From Sarcomyxa edulis (Eukaryota; Basidiomycota; Agaricomycetes; Agaricales; Mycenaceae), in assembly GCA_009761415.1 (NCBI GenBank), contig QUOL01000006.1:186001-250000 (forward strand): a stretch of DNA of 64,000 nucleotides. Direction: 5' to 3'. A program made the translations under genes and the position numbers. The notes under the pieces were generated by a model. The model was not told where the DNA came from. It made no database searches and saw only the letters and a list, made by a program, of their open reading frames with translations. The first letter of the stretch is position 1. The number at the start of each line of letters is the position of its first letter. Of the stretch, positions 36,345 through 48,588 are shown in pieces.

Positions 36345-39300
36345 ATGGGGATGTGCGATGACTCTGGGTTCTTCGACTTTGGCGATTCTTGTGTTCGAGC
36401 GTCTTGGAGCGCGATATTACCAGCAGCACTCGTCTTTGCACTATGCTTGACCTACATACCCACTCCGAAACCACTACAAAGCATCACACGTCTAATAAAG
36501 ACCCCCTTCCAGCCTTTCCTGACACTTCCCGAAGCTGAAGCACTTGATCAGCAGGAGGATGAACTCGACGATACCGAACTCGAAGACACGACACCCCCTC
36601 CATTCTGGCGCACCCTCATCTTCGGATGGACAGGTCTCTTCGAAACACTCGTTTGGCTTGCCGTAGGTTGTTACAACTTCATCAGCACACCAGATACCCC
36701 TTGGAATGGCATTTGTCCGACTCTCATCGCGTTCGCGTGGTTCTACGCTACCATACGACCCATTGCACGGCCAGTCCTGACCGCACCATATGATTTGTTG
36801 TATCTCTACTTGATGCATCTGGCCGGCGCGATCCTTCTCCTCGGAGGCGTGATATTCGACTATCATGTCGTTGGAGTACCTTTGCCTCCGACCATTGTAC
36901 TATCAGCGTTGATTGCAAATTTCGTTGCGGTTGTACTATTGCTAGTAGTGGTTTTAGCTACGCCCTTGGCTATACCCAACAAGAGAATCAGAAAGGAGGA
37001 CATTGTAGGTCTTCATGTCGTACTGTTGTTCTGACTTGTTGATCTTGGATCATTCAGGGCTCGGCTGTGTCGCCGGAGGACTACACATCTCTGATAGGAT
37101 GGATATCTTTCTATTGGGTATACCCTCTTATTCGCAAGGTGAGCTCTTCTACGTCTTGAATCTACGGTTCTGTCTCTGATCCTCCCTGTCCGAAATTCAG
37201 GGAAGATATGGCACTCTGAACGAATCAGATGTATGGAATATGAGCCCGATGATGAGGTCTCGCCCCTCGTTCAGCAAGTTTCTCAAAACCCCGTTCGTCG
37301 TGAAACTTAACCCCCTATCTGTGCGGTACTGATTTCTGAAACGATAGAGGCTCTACTCTTTTCTGGCGTCTCTTGTCTGCGAATTCATCTGATTTGATGT
37401 TCGTATCCTTACTTTCCCGATAAATACTGAACTCTAACCAATTTCTTTGGTACGTACAGAGCCGATATCATTGCAACTTTCGTTGCCGTGGTCCTCAAAT
37501 ATGGAGGTCCTTTCTTCCTCAAGTAAGTTCATTCACCCTCTCTCATGACTCTGACTGGGTTCCCAATGCTTACTCTTCTTAGTCGTATCCTTGATATAAT
37601 CGCTCTGCCCAATCCAACTCCCTCAGATCGGGCCAGAGCGTATATCTATGCCTTCTTAGCTTTCGTCTCCGGCGGACTCAAAGTATGTTTACCCGCTGAT
37701 ACGAATGCCATTGCTGGCTCACGTCGATATCTCTTATAGACTCAATCTGACGCGTTACATTTCTGGTTTGCACGCCGAATATCCAGTAAGTAGTCTTTTG
37801 TGAAGAGATGTCTGATATTATCAGACTGACAAAGCAATTGTAGTACGGATGCGCCAGGAATTGATGGCATCGACATATGACAAGGTATGATATCTGCTCT
37901 TTCCAGGAGCTTGTTCTTAGGTCTACCGAGGACAGGCTTTGAAAAGGAAAGATTTCTCCGGTATTGTGGACAAAGACAAAGCGAAGGGATCTGGCGCTGG
38001 TGAGTGCTGATGAAATATCAAGAAATTGGAGACGTTCGCTGATGATGTCGCAGAAAGCAAGACAGACGAACCTAAAGCTGGAGCGGATCTAGGCAAAATC
38101 GTCAATCTCATGGCTGGTGATTGCACGAGAGTAATATAAATTCCCCAAACGTTTCTTTATAATTTGGGTGCTGACTTCTATCTCTATTGCAATAGGTAGC
38201 AAATATCATGACTACTTTGTATTTCCTATACGGCGGTGAGTGTCACAGGTCTATCCGGTTCGTGTACTACTTGCTCATTGTAGATGTGTTGGACAGGAAT
38301 CTTGGAGATCATTATTGCTTCCATCTTCTTATACAAGTAAGTGCACGTCTCTGGTCATATCTGTTCATTTCAAATTCGTGGCTTCACAAATAGACTCCTC
38401 GGGTGGTCTGCGTTTGCAGGCTTCTTCGTCATCCTCGCTGGGCAAGTGTTCCATTTCCTCCCTGTATGCTTTATCTGAATGCCGGCGGTACTCCAGGTGG
38501 TCCCTGAACAGCTTCATCGCAAAGCGTGCTTTGAGGATCCAAAAAGGCATAATGAGTGCTCGCGATAAGCGCATGAAGACTTTGACTGAGTAATTCTTAT
38601 GTCGTCTCATTCGGGTTGGGCATTTTTGACATAATCTTGCAGATTGATTGGATCTGTAAAATCCTGCATCACCCTATCCTGCGATGCCATATACTGAGAA
38701 ACTTCGTACAGGTCAAGTTCATCAAATTCTTTGCCTGGGAAGAGCAATGGATAAAGCGTACAATGGACGCTCGAGAAAACGAGATGCACTGGATTGCAAG
38801 AGGTATAAAAGATACCGTTGTCTATGCATGTGCTCGATACTCACCTCTCTCCAGCTCGTACAAACTCCATCATATCGTCAGCGCTTGGGAGCACTATACC
38901 AGTCCTGGTTTCCGTTATTTCCTTTCTCGTTTACGTGGTCGGCGGCAACGAGTTGACCATTAGCGTCGCCTTCACAGTGCGTTTGGTTAGTCTACTCATA
39001 TTTTCGTATGTGCTGACCATGTTACAGGCTATTGCACTTTTTGGCATGATTCGACAGCCGTAGGTCTAACCGGCTCGCATTTTTTCTGTGTTAGATGCTG
39101 ATATAGCATACAGATTGAACGTACTTCCTACATTCATCGTACAGCTTATTCAAGTACGTGTTTGTGTTTCTCCTCGGTCTCGTTTATCGATTTAGCCGCC
39201 CTCTCGTTCGACAGACCAAAGTCTCAATAGACCGCATAGCCACATATCTTGCCGAAGATGAGGTGACTGAACAGGTCTCCTCTTTAAAACGGAGTATGGC

Positions 39301-42300
39301 TGGTCCTCGCCTAACAAATGATGCGGTCGAAGGACTCGGCTTGCAGCATGCATCATTCAAATGGAACGAGGTTGAAGAGATCAATGACAAGGGTATTGTC
39401 AAAGATGTATCTCCGAGATCTGGCTTAGAGGGAACGGAGACTATTGTCGAGACGGAGGATCACAGCTTTGAGCTGAGAGATCTTACGGTTATATTCCCTG
39501 AAGGGCAATTATCCGTGATAACTGGACCAACTGCCAGCGGGAAGACAGCTCTGCTAGTAAGTGCCCATCACCATATCATTTTGACGACTACACATCTCTC
39601 GTCACTAGATGGCCCTTCTGGGTGAAATGACCCTGATTCCCGGAGGCAGAATCATCATGTCCAAGGACCCTTCGATAGTCGACGAGAATGGTATGGCCCA
39701 TGCTATCTCGTATGCCGCGCAGACACCGTGGTTGCGACATCAGTCCATCAAGGACAACATATTATTCGGCTATCCTTTCGACGAACAGAGGTATAACGAC
39801 GTAGTAGAATGTTGCGCCCTTGGACCTGATTTGGAACAGTTCGAAGACGGCGATGCCACCGAGATCGGGGCCCGGTATGCATCTTCATCACATTTGATCG
39901 ACGATTCAGATCTGACAACACTTCTAACGCTAGTGGAGTGAGTCTCTCGGGAGGACAGAAAGCTCGGCAAGTCGATATTGTGTTGTACTACATGTCTCTG
40001 AGACTGACCAGGATGCTACAGTGTCGCTTTGGCTCGTGCCGTCTATGCACGGACTAGATATGTGCTTCTAGATGTCCCTCTCAGCGCCGTCGTAAGTGAA
40101 AACTCGTTCATGACAATTCAACAGCTCTGAAACTCTAAGAATTTTAGGACAGTCACACGTCTCGCTTTTTGTTCGAGCGACTTCTATGCGGTCCCTTACT
40201 GAAGGATCGCACTGTTGTACGTATCTGCCGATCTCTTCCTTATGTCAGATAATGATATTTTTGTTATAGATTCTCGTCACGCACCATGTCGAACTCGTCA
40301 TTCCTGGGGCCTTCTATCTCATACGTATGCTGGATGGCCGCATTGACACCCAAGGCACTATCAAAGACCTTCGTACTCAGGGGGTTTTGGACAACATCAC
40401 ATTCAATGCTGCTATCACAATCGAAGAGTCGGCTAGATCAGAACCTGTTGATGCTTCAGAGGAAGACAAAACGTCCGATAGTGCACCGAAACCTGTGGAG
40501 AACACAAAGAAGGCCCGACAGCTTATATTAGATGAGCACAGGGAGACTGGAGAAGTCAAAGTATGCCAGTTGTCCTCTTTCCATGTTGTAGAGGATTTTT
40601 GACCTCCTGAATCTTAGTCTGGAATCTACAGGACGTACCTCGAAGCTTCGTATGTATATTTGGTTTGATCGGCCCTACCTCGCGCTCACATGCATCGAGA
40701 TCGTATTGGACTTGGGCATTCCTCGTCTTCTTTGTTGCTATCAACCAGGTATTATCGTTGACCCTCTGTCTTGTTGCGCACCTTGCACCTTCTGAATTTG
40801 TATATCTTAGATATTGGGCGTCACAGGTCGCGATCATCTTTCTTTTGGTGAGAGGGGTTACTGACGAGTCACTCGCAGAGAAGTTGTGGATCAAGGTCTG
40901 GGGCGACGCGTACAATGATTCTGCCCAACCTTCGGCGCTGTATGAGCTTGGATCTTTTGCGTATTCTGATACTGGAATCGCCATGGATGGGGTACTGACA
41001 TCGTATGAGTCGACTCACATCTTCCACAATCCAATGTCCACAGCTAGTTCCCGAATGGTCTCGTTGCCGAGTGTCTATGAACATCCGCTTTTCTATGTCG
41101 GCGTGTATGCAGCCATAGGTCTTGTGAACGTCGTTGTTGGGACATCCTCAGCCATTGCTCAATACACAGGAGCTCTCCGTGCCTCTCGCCGTCTATTCCG
41201 TCGATTACTTGTGACGGTAGTCAGGTATGTTCAGACGACACTATTGCAAGCATATTCGTCTCAAGGTCTTGCTACAGAGCGACCACTCGGTGGCATGACA
41301 CAACCCCACAGGGTGAGTAGAAGTTTATGACCATCATTGCGTGAATACTGTTTGCTCATGCCTCTCACGTAGGCCGTATGCTCAATCGTTTCGGCAAGGT
41401 AGTAAATTAGCGTACCTACTCTTTCCTATACTAACAAATGATTTAAGGACATCGAGACCATTGACTCTTCTTTAGCCGACTCGCTTCGAACAGTGAACAC
41501 TAGCCTGGCTGCTTTGTTTGCGAACGTTCTCACAGTGAGGTACTTGATTATACAGCCGTCTCCACGTTGATCTTATACTGATCATGTTGTATCTCATAGC
41601 GTAGTATTCCCGTGGTTCCTTCTCCCTGCCTCTCTGATCGGCTTCGCGTATCGTGAAGTGGCCCTCGGATTCTTGAATACTGCTCGGGATCTCCGTCGGA
41701 TGGAATCGAACACGCGTTCGCCAATCTTTTCAGACTTCGCTGAATTGTTAGATGGTATTGTCACTGTCCGCGCCTTCTCGGTGGAGAGACGTTTCCTGGA
41801 CAATCTTCATAAAAAGCTCGACCTGACTAGTGAGTATCATTCTTGTTGCATCATTATCATGGTTAAAGAGATCCTTTTCTTGATGATCTAGCCAAGGTAA
41901 GTTGTTTTGGAATAACATTCGTATGTATCACTCACATTGAATTTAGATGTGGTGGAGCCTTTCGATGACAAACAGGTTTTTACTTCTGTATTCAGAAAAT
42001 AGCTATATCCATTGACCCAGTCATTAACGCAGATGGCTTCTCTTGAACTTCGATGTCTTGGGAGCTGTTGCCATACTTGTGACCACCCTATTATCTTTGA
42101 TTGGCCTTGTCGACGCTGGGTTAGCTGGTCTGTGTATCACTTCCGCTATGGCATTCACGTATAGCCTTTACGGGGCTTGTTTTTATTGGACTTCCCTTCA
42201 ACTTGATCTCAAGTACGTGGCATTGAGCACTGGGATACGCTCGATAACCGTCATGACTATTTGCTCTATACAGCTCTGTGGAGAGGGTCGTGGAATACTT

Positions 42301-43666
42301 GGACTTACCTCAGGAACCTCCTACCATAATCGAGTCAAATCGCCCTCCCGCCTACTGGCCATCTAGCTCCAGCAGTGACGACTTGCTGAGAGTCGAAGAC
42401 TTGGTGATTAGATATGCCCCTGAACTACCTCCCGTGCTTCATGGCGTCTCTTTTGCCCTGAAGGCGAAAGAGCGAGTAGGACTTCTAGGCCGCACTGGTG
42501 GGTTCTCGAATGCTCTGATGGTTTTATTGAACATATTTGACGATCCGTAATATTATCTAGGAAGCGGAAAGTCTACTCTTGCTATGAGCATCCTACGCTT
42601 TGTAAGCTTTATACTTATAGTCGAGTAGACATTTCTTATCGAATATTTTATTAGACGGACCCTGCTAGTGGTCGGATTATCATTGATGGAATCGACATCT
42701 CTACCATTGGTCTGCACGATTTGCGCTCCAGGCTTGTAAGTCAAAGGGTTGGATCATAATTATTGTGCGATCTCTGATTCGAAAACACCATTTTTAGACC
42801 TTTATTCCACAGGTCGGTGTGGTTGTCGAATAAGGACCGTGTTTCATAACACTAATGAATCGGAAACAGGATGCAACGCTCTTTTCGGGAACTCTGAGAG
42901 ACAACTTAGATCCGTTCGGTAGACCAGTCCCCTTCAAACTCATTTCTTGTGAACTTACAAGTCCTTCCTGTCAGGTGAACATGACGATAGCGAATGTCTG
43001 GATGTACTCTACCGCGTGCAGATGATCAGCGAGAGCACCACTCCCTCTCAAGGCACGCCACGCGATCAATCACGCGCATCTTCTATACACGGCGCAGAGC
43101 GTGAAGACACAGCTGATTCCATCTTGACGGCCGTTACTGAAACGGACACGAAGACGAGCATATCACTGACGACCCAAGTTTCAGCGGGTGGCGCTAACTT
43201 CTCTCAAGGTCAACGTCAATTGATAGCGATGGCTCGAGCTCTTCTTCGCCGCAGCTCCATAATCGTACTCGATGAAGCCACCAGTTCCATTGATTTTGCT
43301 ACCGACGCCAAGATCCAGGCCACTATCCGTGAAGAGTTCACCGATTCGTTGTTGCTGACCGGTAAGTCGTCTCCTCATCATCGTACTTGTGTATAGCGAC
43401 TAAATTCCATACTAGTTGCTCATCGAATCCGTACTGTGATCGATTACGACCGATTAATCGTCCTTGACAAGGGCCAAGTAAGTGATCATCCGTTCATACA
43501 GTCGATGTCTCCCTAACTTGTGATGTCGCAGATCGTCGAGTTCGGCACTCCATGGAATTTGATTCAAAAGCAGGACGGTTATTTCAGAGGAATGTGTCTC
43601 AAGAGTGGAACTTTTGGAGAGCTCGAAGCTGCCGCTAAGACAAAAGCGGAAAGTAGCTTGAAATGA
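36345..43666 (+). CDS. ABC transporter, ABCC/MRP family (full-length)
   Basis: ATP-driven exporter, usually of conjugates or toxicants, at the vacuolar or plasma membrane. The N-terminus carries hydrophobic TMD0-like helices ([40 protein letters not shown]). TMD1 includes [20 protein letters not shown] and [19 protein letters not shown]1: Walker [14 protein letters not shown] loop [20 protein letters not shown], signature [10 protein letters not shown], Walker [15 protein letters not shown] loop [11 protein letters not shown]2 includes [19 protein letters not shown] and [23 protein letters not shown]2: Walker [22 protein letters not shown] loop [20 protein letters not shown], signature [19 protein letters not shown], Walker [15 protein letters not shown] loop [23 protein letters not shown]1 lacks the catalytic Glu after Walker B (reads DVP) whereas NBD2 keeps it, the usual ABCC asymmetry. 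More than 20 short introns are present, including a 15-nt exon at 42798-42812 encoding TFIPQ. The estimate is 1400-1500 aa. The frame appears intact throughout. Confidence 0.9.
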
Positions 43667-44708
43667 CGCGTCGACTTTCGATGGAGCCTGCCATGTTCAC
43701 CTTATTACCGTATGTACCAATCTCGACAGAATGGTTGGTGTCGGTTTAGAAGAGACTACCCAATCTCTGTTCTTAGGAGTGCTCGTTGCGTTACTTCGAT
43801 GCATAGCTTTGGCTAGCCCTCAGGAGAATAATCTCAGTATAATGTGTAGGGTCTTCTGCATTAGATTTCGAAGAGTCATCCAGGAGTGGCAACAATCTGA
43901 CATCTGTCCGGTGACGAGTGACAAGTCACTCTTTTCTCCCTGATTTTTTCCTCCGAGTGACCGAGTCCGAGTCTCTCTTGAGTCTCTTCAATTCCATTCT
44001 GATTCTCAATCCTTGAGTACCTCCTCACTATTCGCGGGGGGGCCTTGGCTCACCAATCATCTGAACACGAGTCACTTGCTTCAGAGGGCAACCATATTCG
44101 TGGAACCAGCCTAAACTCCCTGGTATAGATTCATTGACTCACCACACGCACCCTGAGGCCTGATCTAAGCCTGATCTAGAAACCCTTCACCGACCTTATG
44201 TACTCTCAACAGCAGCGAGATCAAACCATTCGACTTTCAGAATGGACATCTAGACTTCGTGAACTATCTACCGCGTGGCTCGACTGTTCATTTGTTTTCT
44301 CATCCCCCGCATTCCCCGCATCACGCGTACAATCGTCTCATTCCTTCATCGAGGTCGCTTCATCCTGTATTCGGGTTGTGGGCCAACTCTCCAAACTTCG
44401 ATACATCTGCGATGACACAGTATTTTCGCTCGAAATATCGCCATGGGAGCTGTGGCCAGTGGAGATGAAAATCTGAACATAGCATCGAGTCGAGACATGT
44501 CATTCTCTACAACTTCTCCTCCCCAAAGGTTTTGTACAACTTTTGAAATATTCCGTTCTCAGGCCACCAGGCCACCTCCCCATTCTTTTGCAAGAACATA
44601 TCCTCCGAATCGGATTCGCCCATGAAGCTTCCCCAAAATATAAATATTGATATGATTGCTCCCCACTCCGATAGCTCCCCTCTTGTTCTCATACCAGCTC
44701 CATTCGGG
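43667..44708. other. Intergenic region
   Basis: 1.04 kb. Short unsupported ORFs only; small tandem repeat GCCTGATCTAA near 44157-44180. Contains the TATA box of the esterase gene. Confidence 0.4.
44639..44646 (+). promoter_or_regulatory. TATA box of the carboxylesterase gene
   Basis: TATAAATA 70 bp before the ATG at 44709. It lies inside the upstream in-frame extension that starts at 44622, which argues that the extension is not translated. Confidence 0.45.
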
Positions 44709-47131
44709 ATGTTTCTCCTTCTCCTAGCAACCCTCAGCATTCGGTTGGGTATCGCCTCTGCTACTCCAGTAGCCCGAACCGCGGCGCCGACCGTAACACT
44801 CGATAGCGCCACATTCACTGGCGTCACGTCTGGCACCACTTCGCAATTCCTGGGCATTCCATTTGCACAACCTCCGTACGCATGTTCATCTCTTTGAAAT
44901 AGAGATGTGATATGGAGTTTACAGTCTACGATGTTTGCAGTACGGGAGACTTGCGATTCCGGCTCCCTCAGACGATTGCTGCTTACAATGGAACACAGGA
45001 CGCGACTGCATATGGCCTTGCATGTCCACAGCAAGCTATTGATTTACCTGTCATGACTGGACTGGCTGCCGATGCTGTGGACTTCGTCGTCAACTCGGTT
45101 TATGGAGTAGTTTTCCCTGATAGCGAGGATTGTCAGTCCCCGACTCACGCCCAACTTTTGAACTAAAATACCAACTCTTTCACACTTAGGTCTATATATC
45201 AACGTGATCAAACCTACGACTGCGACTTCAAGCTCAAAATTGCCGGTAGCAGTGGTGAGTACCTAAAGCTGTCTCGACATCATGTGCAGCGTTCACTTTG
45301 ACATCTTTGTTATGAAGTGGATCTTCGGAGGTGAAAGGTTTCACATCTACTGTTCGCTCAGTTTTCTAATTGTATATCCGTAGGTGGCTTCGAGCTTGGA
45401 GATCCAACACTGTAGGCACGTTCACCTCGTCATTTTGAGTAAACTGATGGAAATTTTAGATACGATGGTTCTGCGATCGTCAAACGTTCTATCACTCTGG
45501 GAGAACCAATCATATATGTTAGTATGAACTACCGGTAAGTGCTCTTTGTTGTGATATAGGCATGGGGCTTACACGTGGACTTTCAGAGTTTCTGGTGGGT
45601 AGTCCACTATCAAGTATCTCGAGGATTGCCTGATTCTCGCCGTAGGTTTCGGATTCTTGGCCGGTCAAGAGGTAAAGGAGGCTGGAGTTGGCAACCTTGG
45701 TCTTCAAGACCGTAAGCTCATGTCCTCTCCAAATCCGTGCTTTGTAACGTTCTAACTCGTAGAATCCAGAACGCGAGGCTCTCAGATGGGTCCAGAAATA
45801 TATTGGGCAATTCGGTGGTGATCCAACCAAAGTGACCATGTAGGTGGCCCATACCGCTTATAACAGCACGACGTGTCTAACCTCTCCAATGCTACACTTG
45901 TAGCTGGGGCGAAAGTGCTGGAGCTATCTCTGTCGCTTTACAGATGGTCACCAATGGCGGTGATGCCGAAGGCCTCTTCCGTGGGGGATTCATGGAGTCG
46001 GGTTCGCCTATCCCTGTCGGCGATTTCAGTCATGGACAGAAGTATTACGACGCGATTGTCGAAGAGACGGGGTGCTCAGGTTCATCTGACACTTTGGCCT
46101 GCTTGAGAACGGTCGAATATGACACTCTGAAGGCTGCTATCGACAACTCGCCTGGAATCTTCGCATACCAAGTGCGTCGTCAATCAAGTTCAACTCTTTC
46201 TTGATTACTGAATTCCTTCCTCTTGTAGTCCTTGGTTCTAGCGTGGCTACCCAGAGTGGACGGCGTCTTCTTGACCGATGCACCCCAAACACTCGTTCAA
46301 CAAGGGAGTGTGGCCAACATACCGTTTGTCAACGGTATGTATACCTTTCCACTGGACGCCAAAATCTTTCTCATATTTGTACAGGTGACAACGATGACGA
46401 GGGAACGTTGTTCGCCCTGTCCACACTGAATATCACGTAAGAACAGGACACTTTGAGTCTCGGTTTCTCATCTTATGCTGCGTTTCTTCCCAGAACCGAC
46501 GCAGAATTCAAGACCTACATTTCGACTTACTGGCTACCAGACGCACCGATATCAGATACTGAAGCATTGATGACTCATTATACAAACTCTATCACGGCTG
46601 GTTCCCCTTTCGACACGCTCATCCTCAATGCCCTCACTCCTCAGTTCAAGCGAATGGCGGCGTTCGTGGGAGACGCTGTGTTCCAAGCTCCTCGTCGTTT
46701 CTTCATCAACCAGGTTGCAAGCAAACAGAAAGTGTGGTCTTATTGTATGTTCTTCCTTCTTATTTGTTTGCATCACGTCGTTGCTCACAAATTCCTTCAA
46801 TAGTGAGCAAACGCCTGAAGGTACTTCCCGTCTTGGGATCAGTGAGTACAGTGTCTGTGTACCTCTATAAAATCTCATTTTTCCCCAGGTACATGTCTCA
46901 GATATTTTGAATGTTTACGGCGGAGGGGAAATGGAGGACTACCTGATCAATTTCGTCAACAACCTCGATCCGAACGGCCAGAGCCACCTCAAATGGCCTC
47001 AATATACGACTTCTTCACCGAAACTTATGACCTTCCAGGATGGATTGATCCCTCTGCAGATCACAAAAGATACATACAGAGCCGATGCGATAACGTATCT
47101 GCAGAACCTCACTCTGACGTACCCGCTGTAA
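44709..47131 (+). CDS. Secreted type-B carboxylesterase/lipase
   Basis: Alpha/beta-hydrolase that cleaves carboxylic esters, predicted extracellular. The ATG at 44709 gives a signal peptide (MFLLLLATLSIRLGIASA, then TPVARTAAPTVTL). Two in-frame ATGs upstream (44622, 44652) exist but flank the TATA box. Family motifs: FLGIPFAQPPTGDLRFRLPQ, EDCLYINVIKP, oxyanion-hole VWIFGGGFELGD, nucleophile elbow TIWGESAGAISVALQMV (Ser), acid residue in NGDNDDEGTLF (Glu), and base in LGSVHVSDILNVYG (His). The QREALRWVQKYIGQFGGDPT helix is present. The end is TYPL at 47131. Many introns of about 50-60 nt, including one between KVWSY and SKRLK and one just before the catalytic-His exon. Length about 540 aa, normal for Candida rugosa lipase relatives. 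All three catalytic residues are present. Confidence 0.87.
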
Positions 47132-48588
47132 CCTCTAGCGTTCTAACCCGCCAATATCAACCACCACTCTGTCTTCATCTTCCTATTGTACTCGCAGCCG
47201 TCACAGCTTTCTTTATACGCAATTCGAATCCGATTCAAATATTTATCTCTTCTACCTACAAAGCCAAGTCAGTAATTCGAGACCTTCGATAATTCATGTC
47301 ATCTCTTGGCCTGTGCGACAATTCTGACTGTGCGGAGGATAAGTATACAAAGACCTCGCGCATCTCGTGTGAGACGTTTAGAAAAGCAACAATTGAACAT
47401 GTACATCTGGTGCGTGCACCTGAACGCTGGCGATACTGGACACGATCCATCGAGCTACGCCACATAGAGGTCCAGGTCAGCCGTTGTGGTCTGCGGGACT
47501 TCACTTTTCTCTGCTGATGTTGTAAGGAGAGCCTCCAGACAATTGGTACGTCTCAATAGCGAAGTCGCAGACCGTGTTCCGAGGATCTTCACAAGCGTGT
47601 GGAAACAGAAGAATACACATTCAAAGAGAACGAAGGACACGCGCGGAAGACTTTAGAGATCACAGCGAGCGAACGTCGAAACAAATCAGACATAGCTCGC
47701 ATGACCGGCGACGAAGTCATAGATCAGCAGGACACGACCACCAGAAGCACAGGCCAATTTTTCTGGTGTGGTAGTCCAGACAGTGACAAAATTGCGAGAT
47801 CCACAACCTCAACCAATGAGTAATGAGCCCTCCAGTCTGGGTATAATCTGGGCATAAAAGTGAGTGGCAAGCGCTCGAGAAAGGTTTTGGTGATATAACA
47901 CGTACATATGTTGAGCACCCTTCGTGATAGCTTCGAGATCGACCTGATCTCAGTCGGTAGCCCTGGGAGCATGCGAAACTCACTGAGGTCGGAGGTGCAT
48001 AGTGAAGGCAAGTCGAATCGCGATGAGACGCGTCTCAGTTCTGAAATGCACTCACTGAGAGAAGGATCACAATACGCGACATCGAGAGACTTATATCGGG
48101 CAAACGAGACTTGGCATCGCGTGGACCAGGGATCACAGCTGGACTTCAAAGTCCACTTGTTCCAGTGAATGATTATGAGAGCGTGGAGAACGCCTCGCGT
48201 GCAGCTTTGGTCCAAAGTACGAAGTCGATTACGAACAATGTCTAGATGTTCGAGACGATGGTTGACACAACGAGTTGATAGGCCTGAGGCCTGAGTACTG
48301 AGTACTGAGTGGCCGGGTGACTCTGGAGAGATTCGGAATCGATGGTGGCGGTGTGATCGCGATAGCAACTCTGTCACATACTCTTACCTTTTCGTCGCTC
48401 TTTCGCAGGTCTCATACTCAGCTCGAACGTTCAAGGAGACCAGAAGGAAACACAATCTATTCGTTGGCTATGCGCAGCTCAAGGCTCACAGGGAAAGAGT
48501 CTGAGGGAAAAAATGGGGAACTGAAAAAGAAGAAGAGAAAAAAAGGAGAAAAAAGGCGAAGGGAAGGAGGTGAGTCTAACCAGACTTC
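47132..48588. other. Intergenic region and left end of duplicated unit A
   Basis: The left part (47,132-47,860) is single-copy in this window, with only short ORFs. From about 47,861 the sequence matches 54,780 onward (shared starting words GAGTGGCAAGCGCTCGAG and ACACGTACATATG). A tandem GGCCTGA/GAGTACT repeat at about 48281-48312 is present only in unit A. The purine-rich tract at about 48,515-48,570 lies just 3' of the minus-strand gene and recurs in unit B. Confidence 0.5.

Noticed and set aside
44622..44708. N-terminal extension of the esterase from the first in-frame ATG
   Set aside because: It contains a TATAAATA element, and the later ATG at 44709 gives a clean signal peptide at a normal TATA distance.
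30502..47131. Secondary-metabolite biosynthetic gene cluster
   Set aside because: A P450, a transporter and an esterase are present, but no polyketide synthase, NRPS, terpene cyclase or other core enzyme was found; kept only as a weak neighbourhood finding.
47724..48377. 217-codon minus ORF across the left edge of unit A
   Set aside because: It spans the duplication boundary, is not open in unit B and has no recognisable motif.
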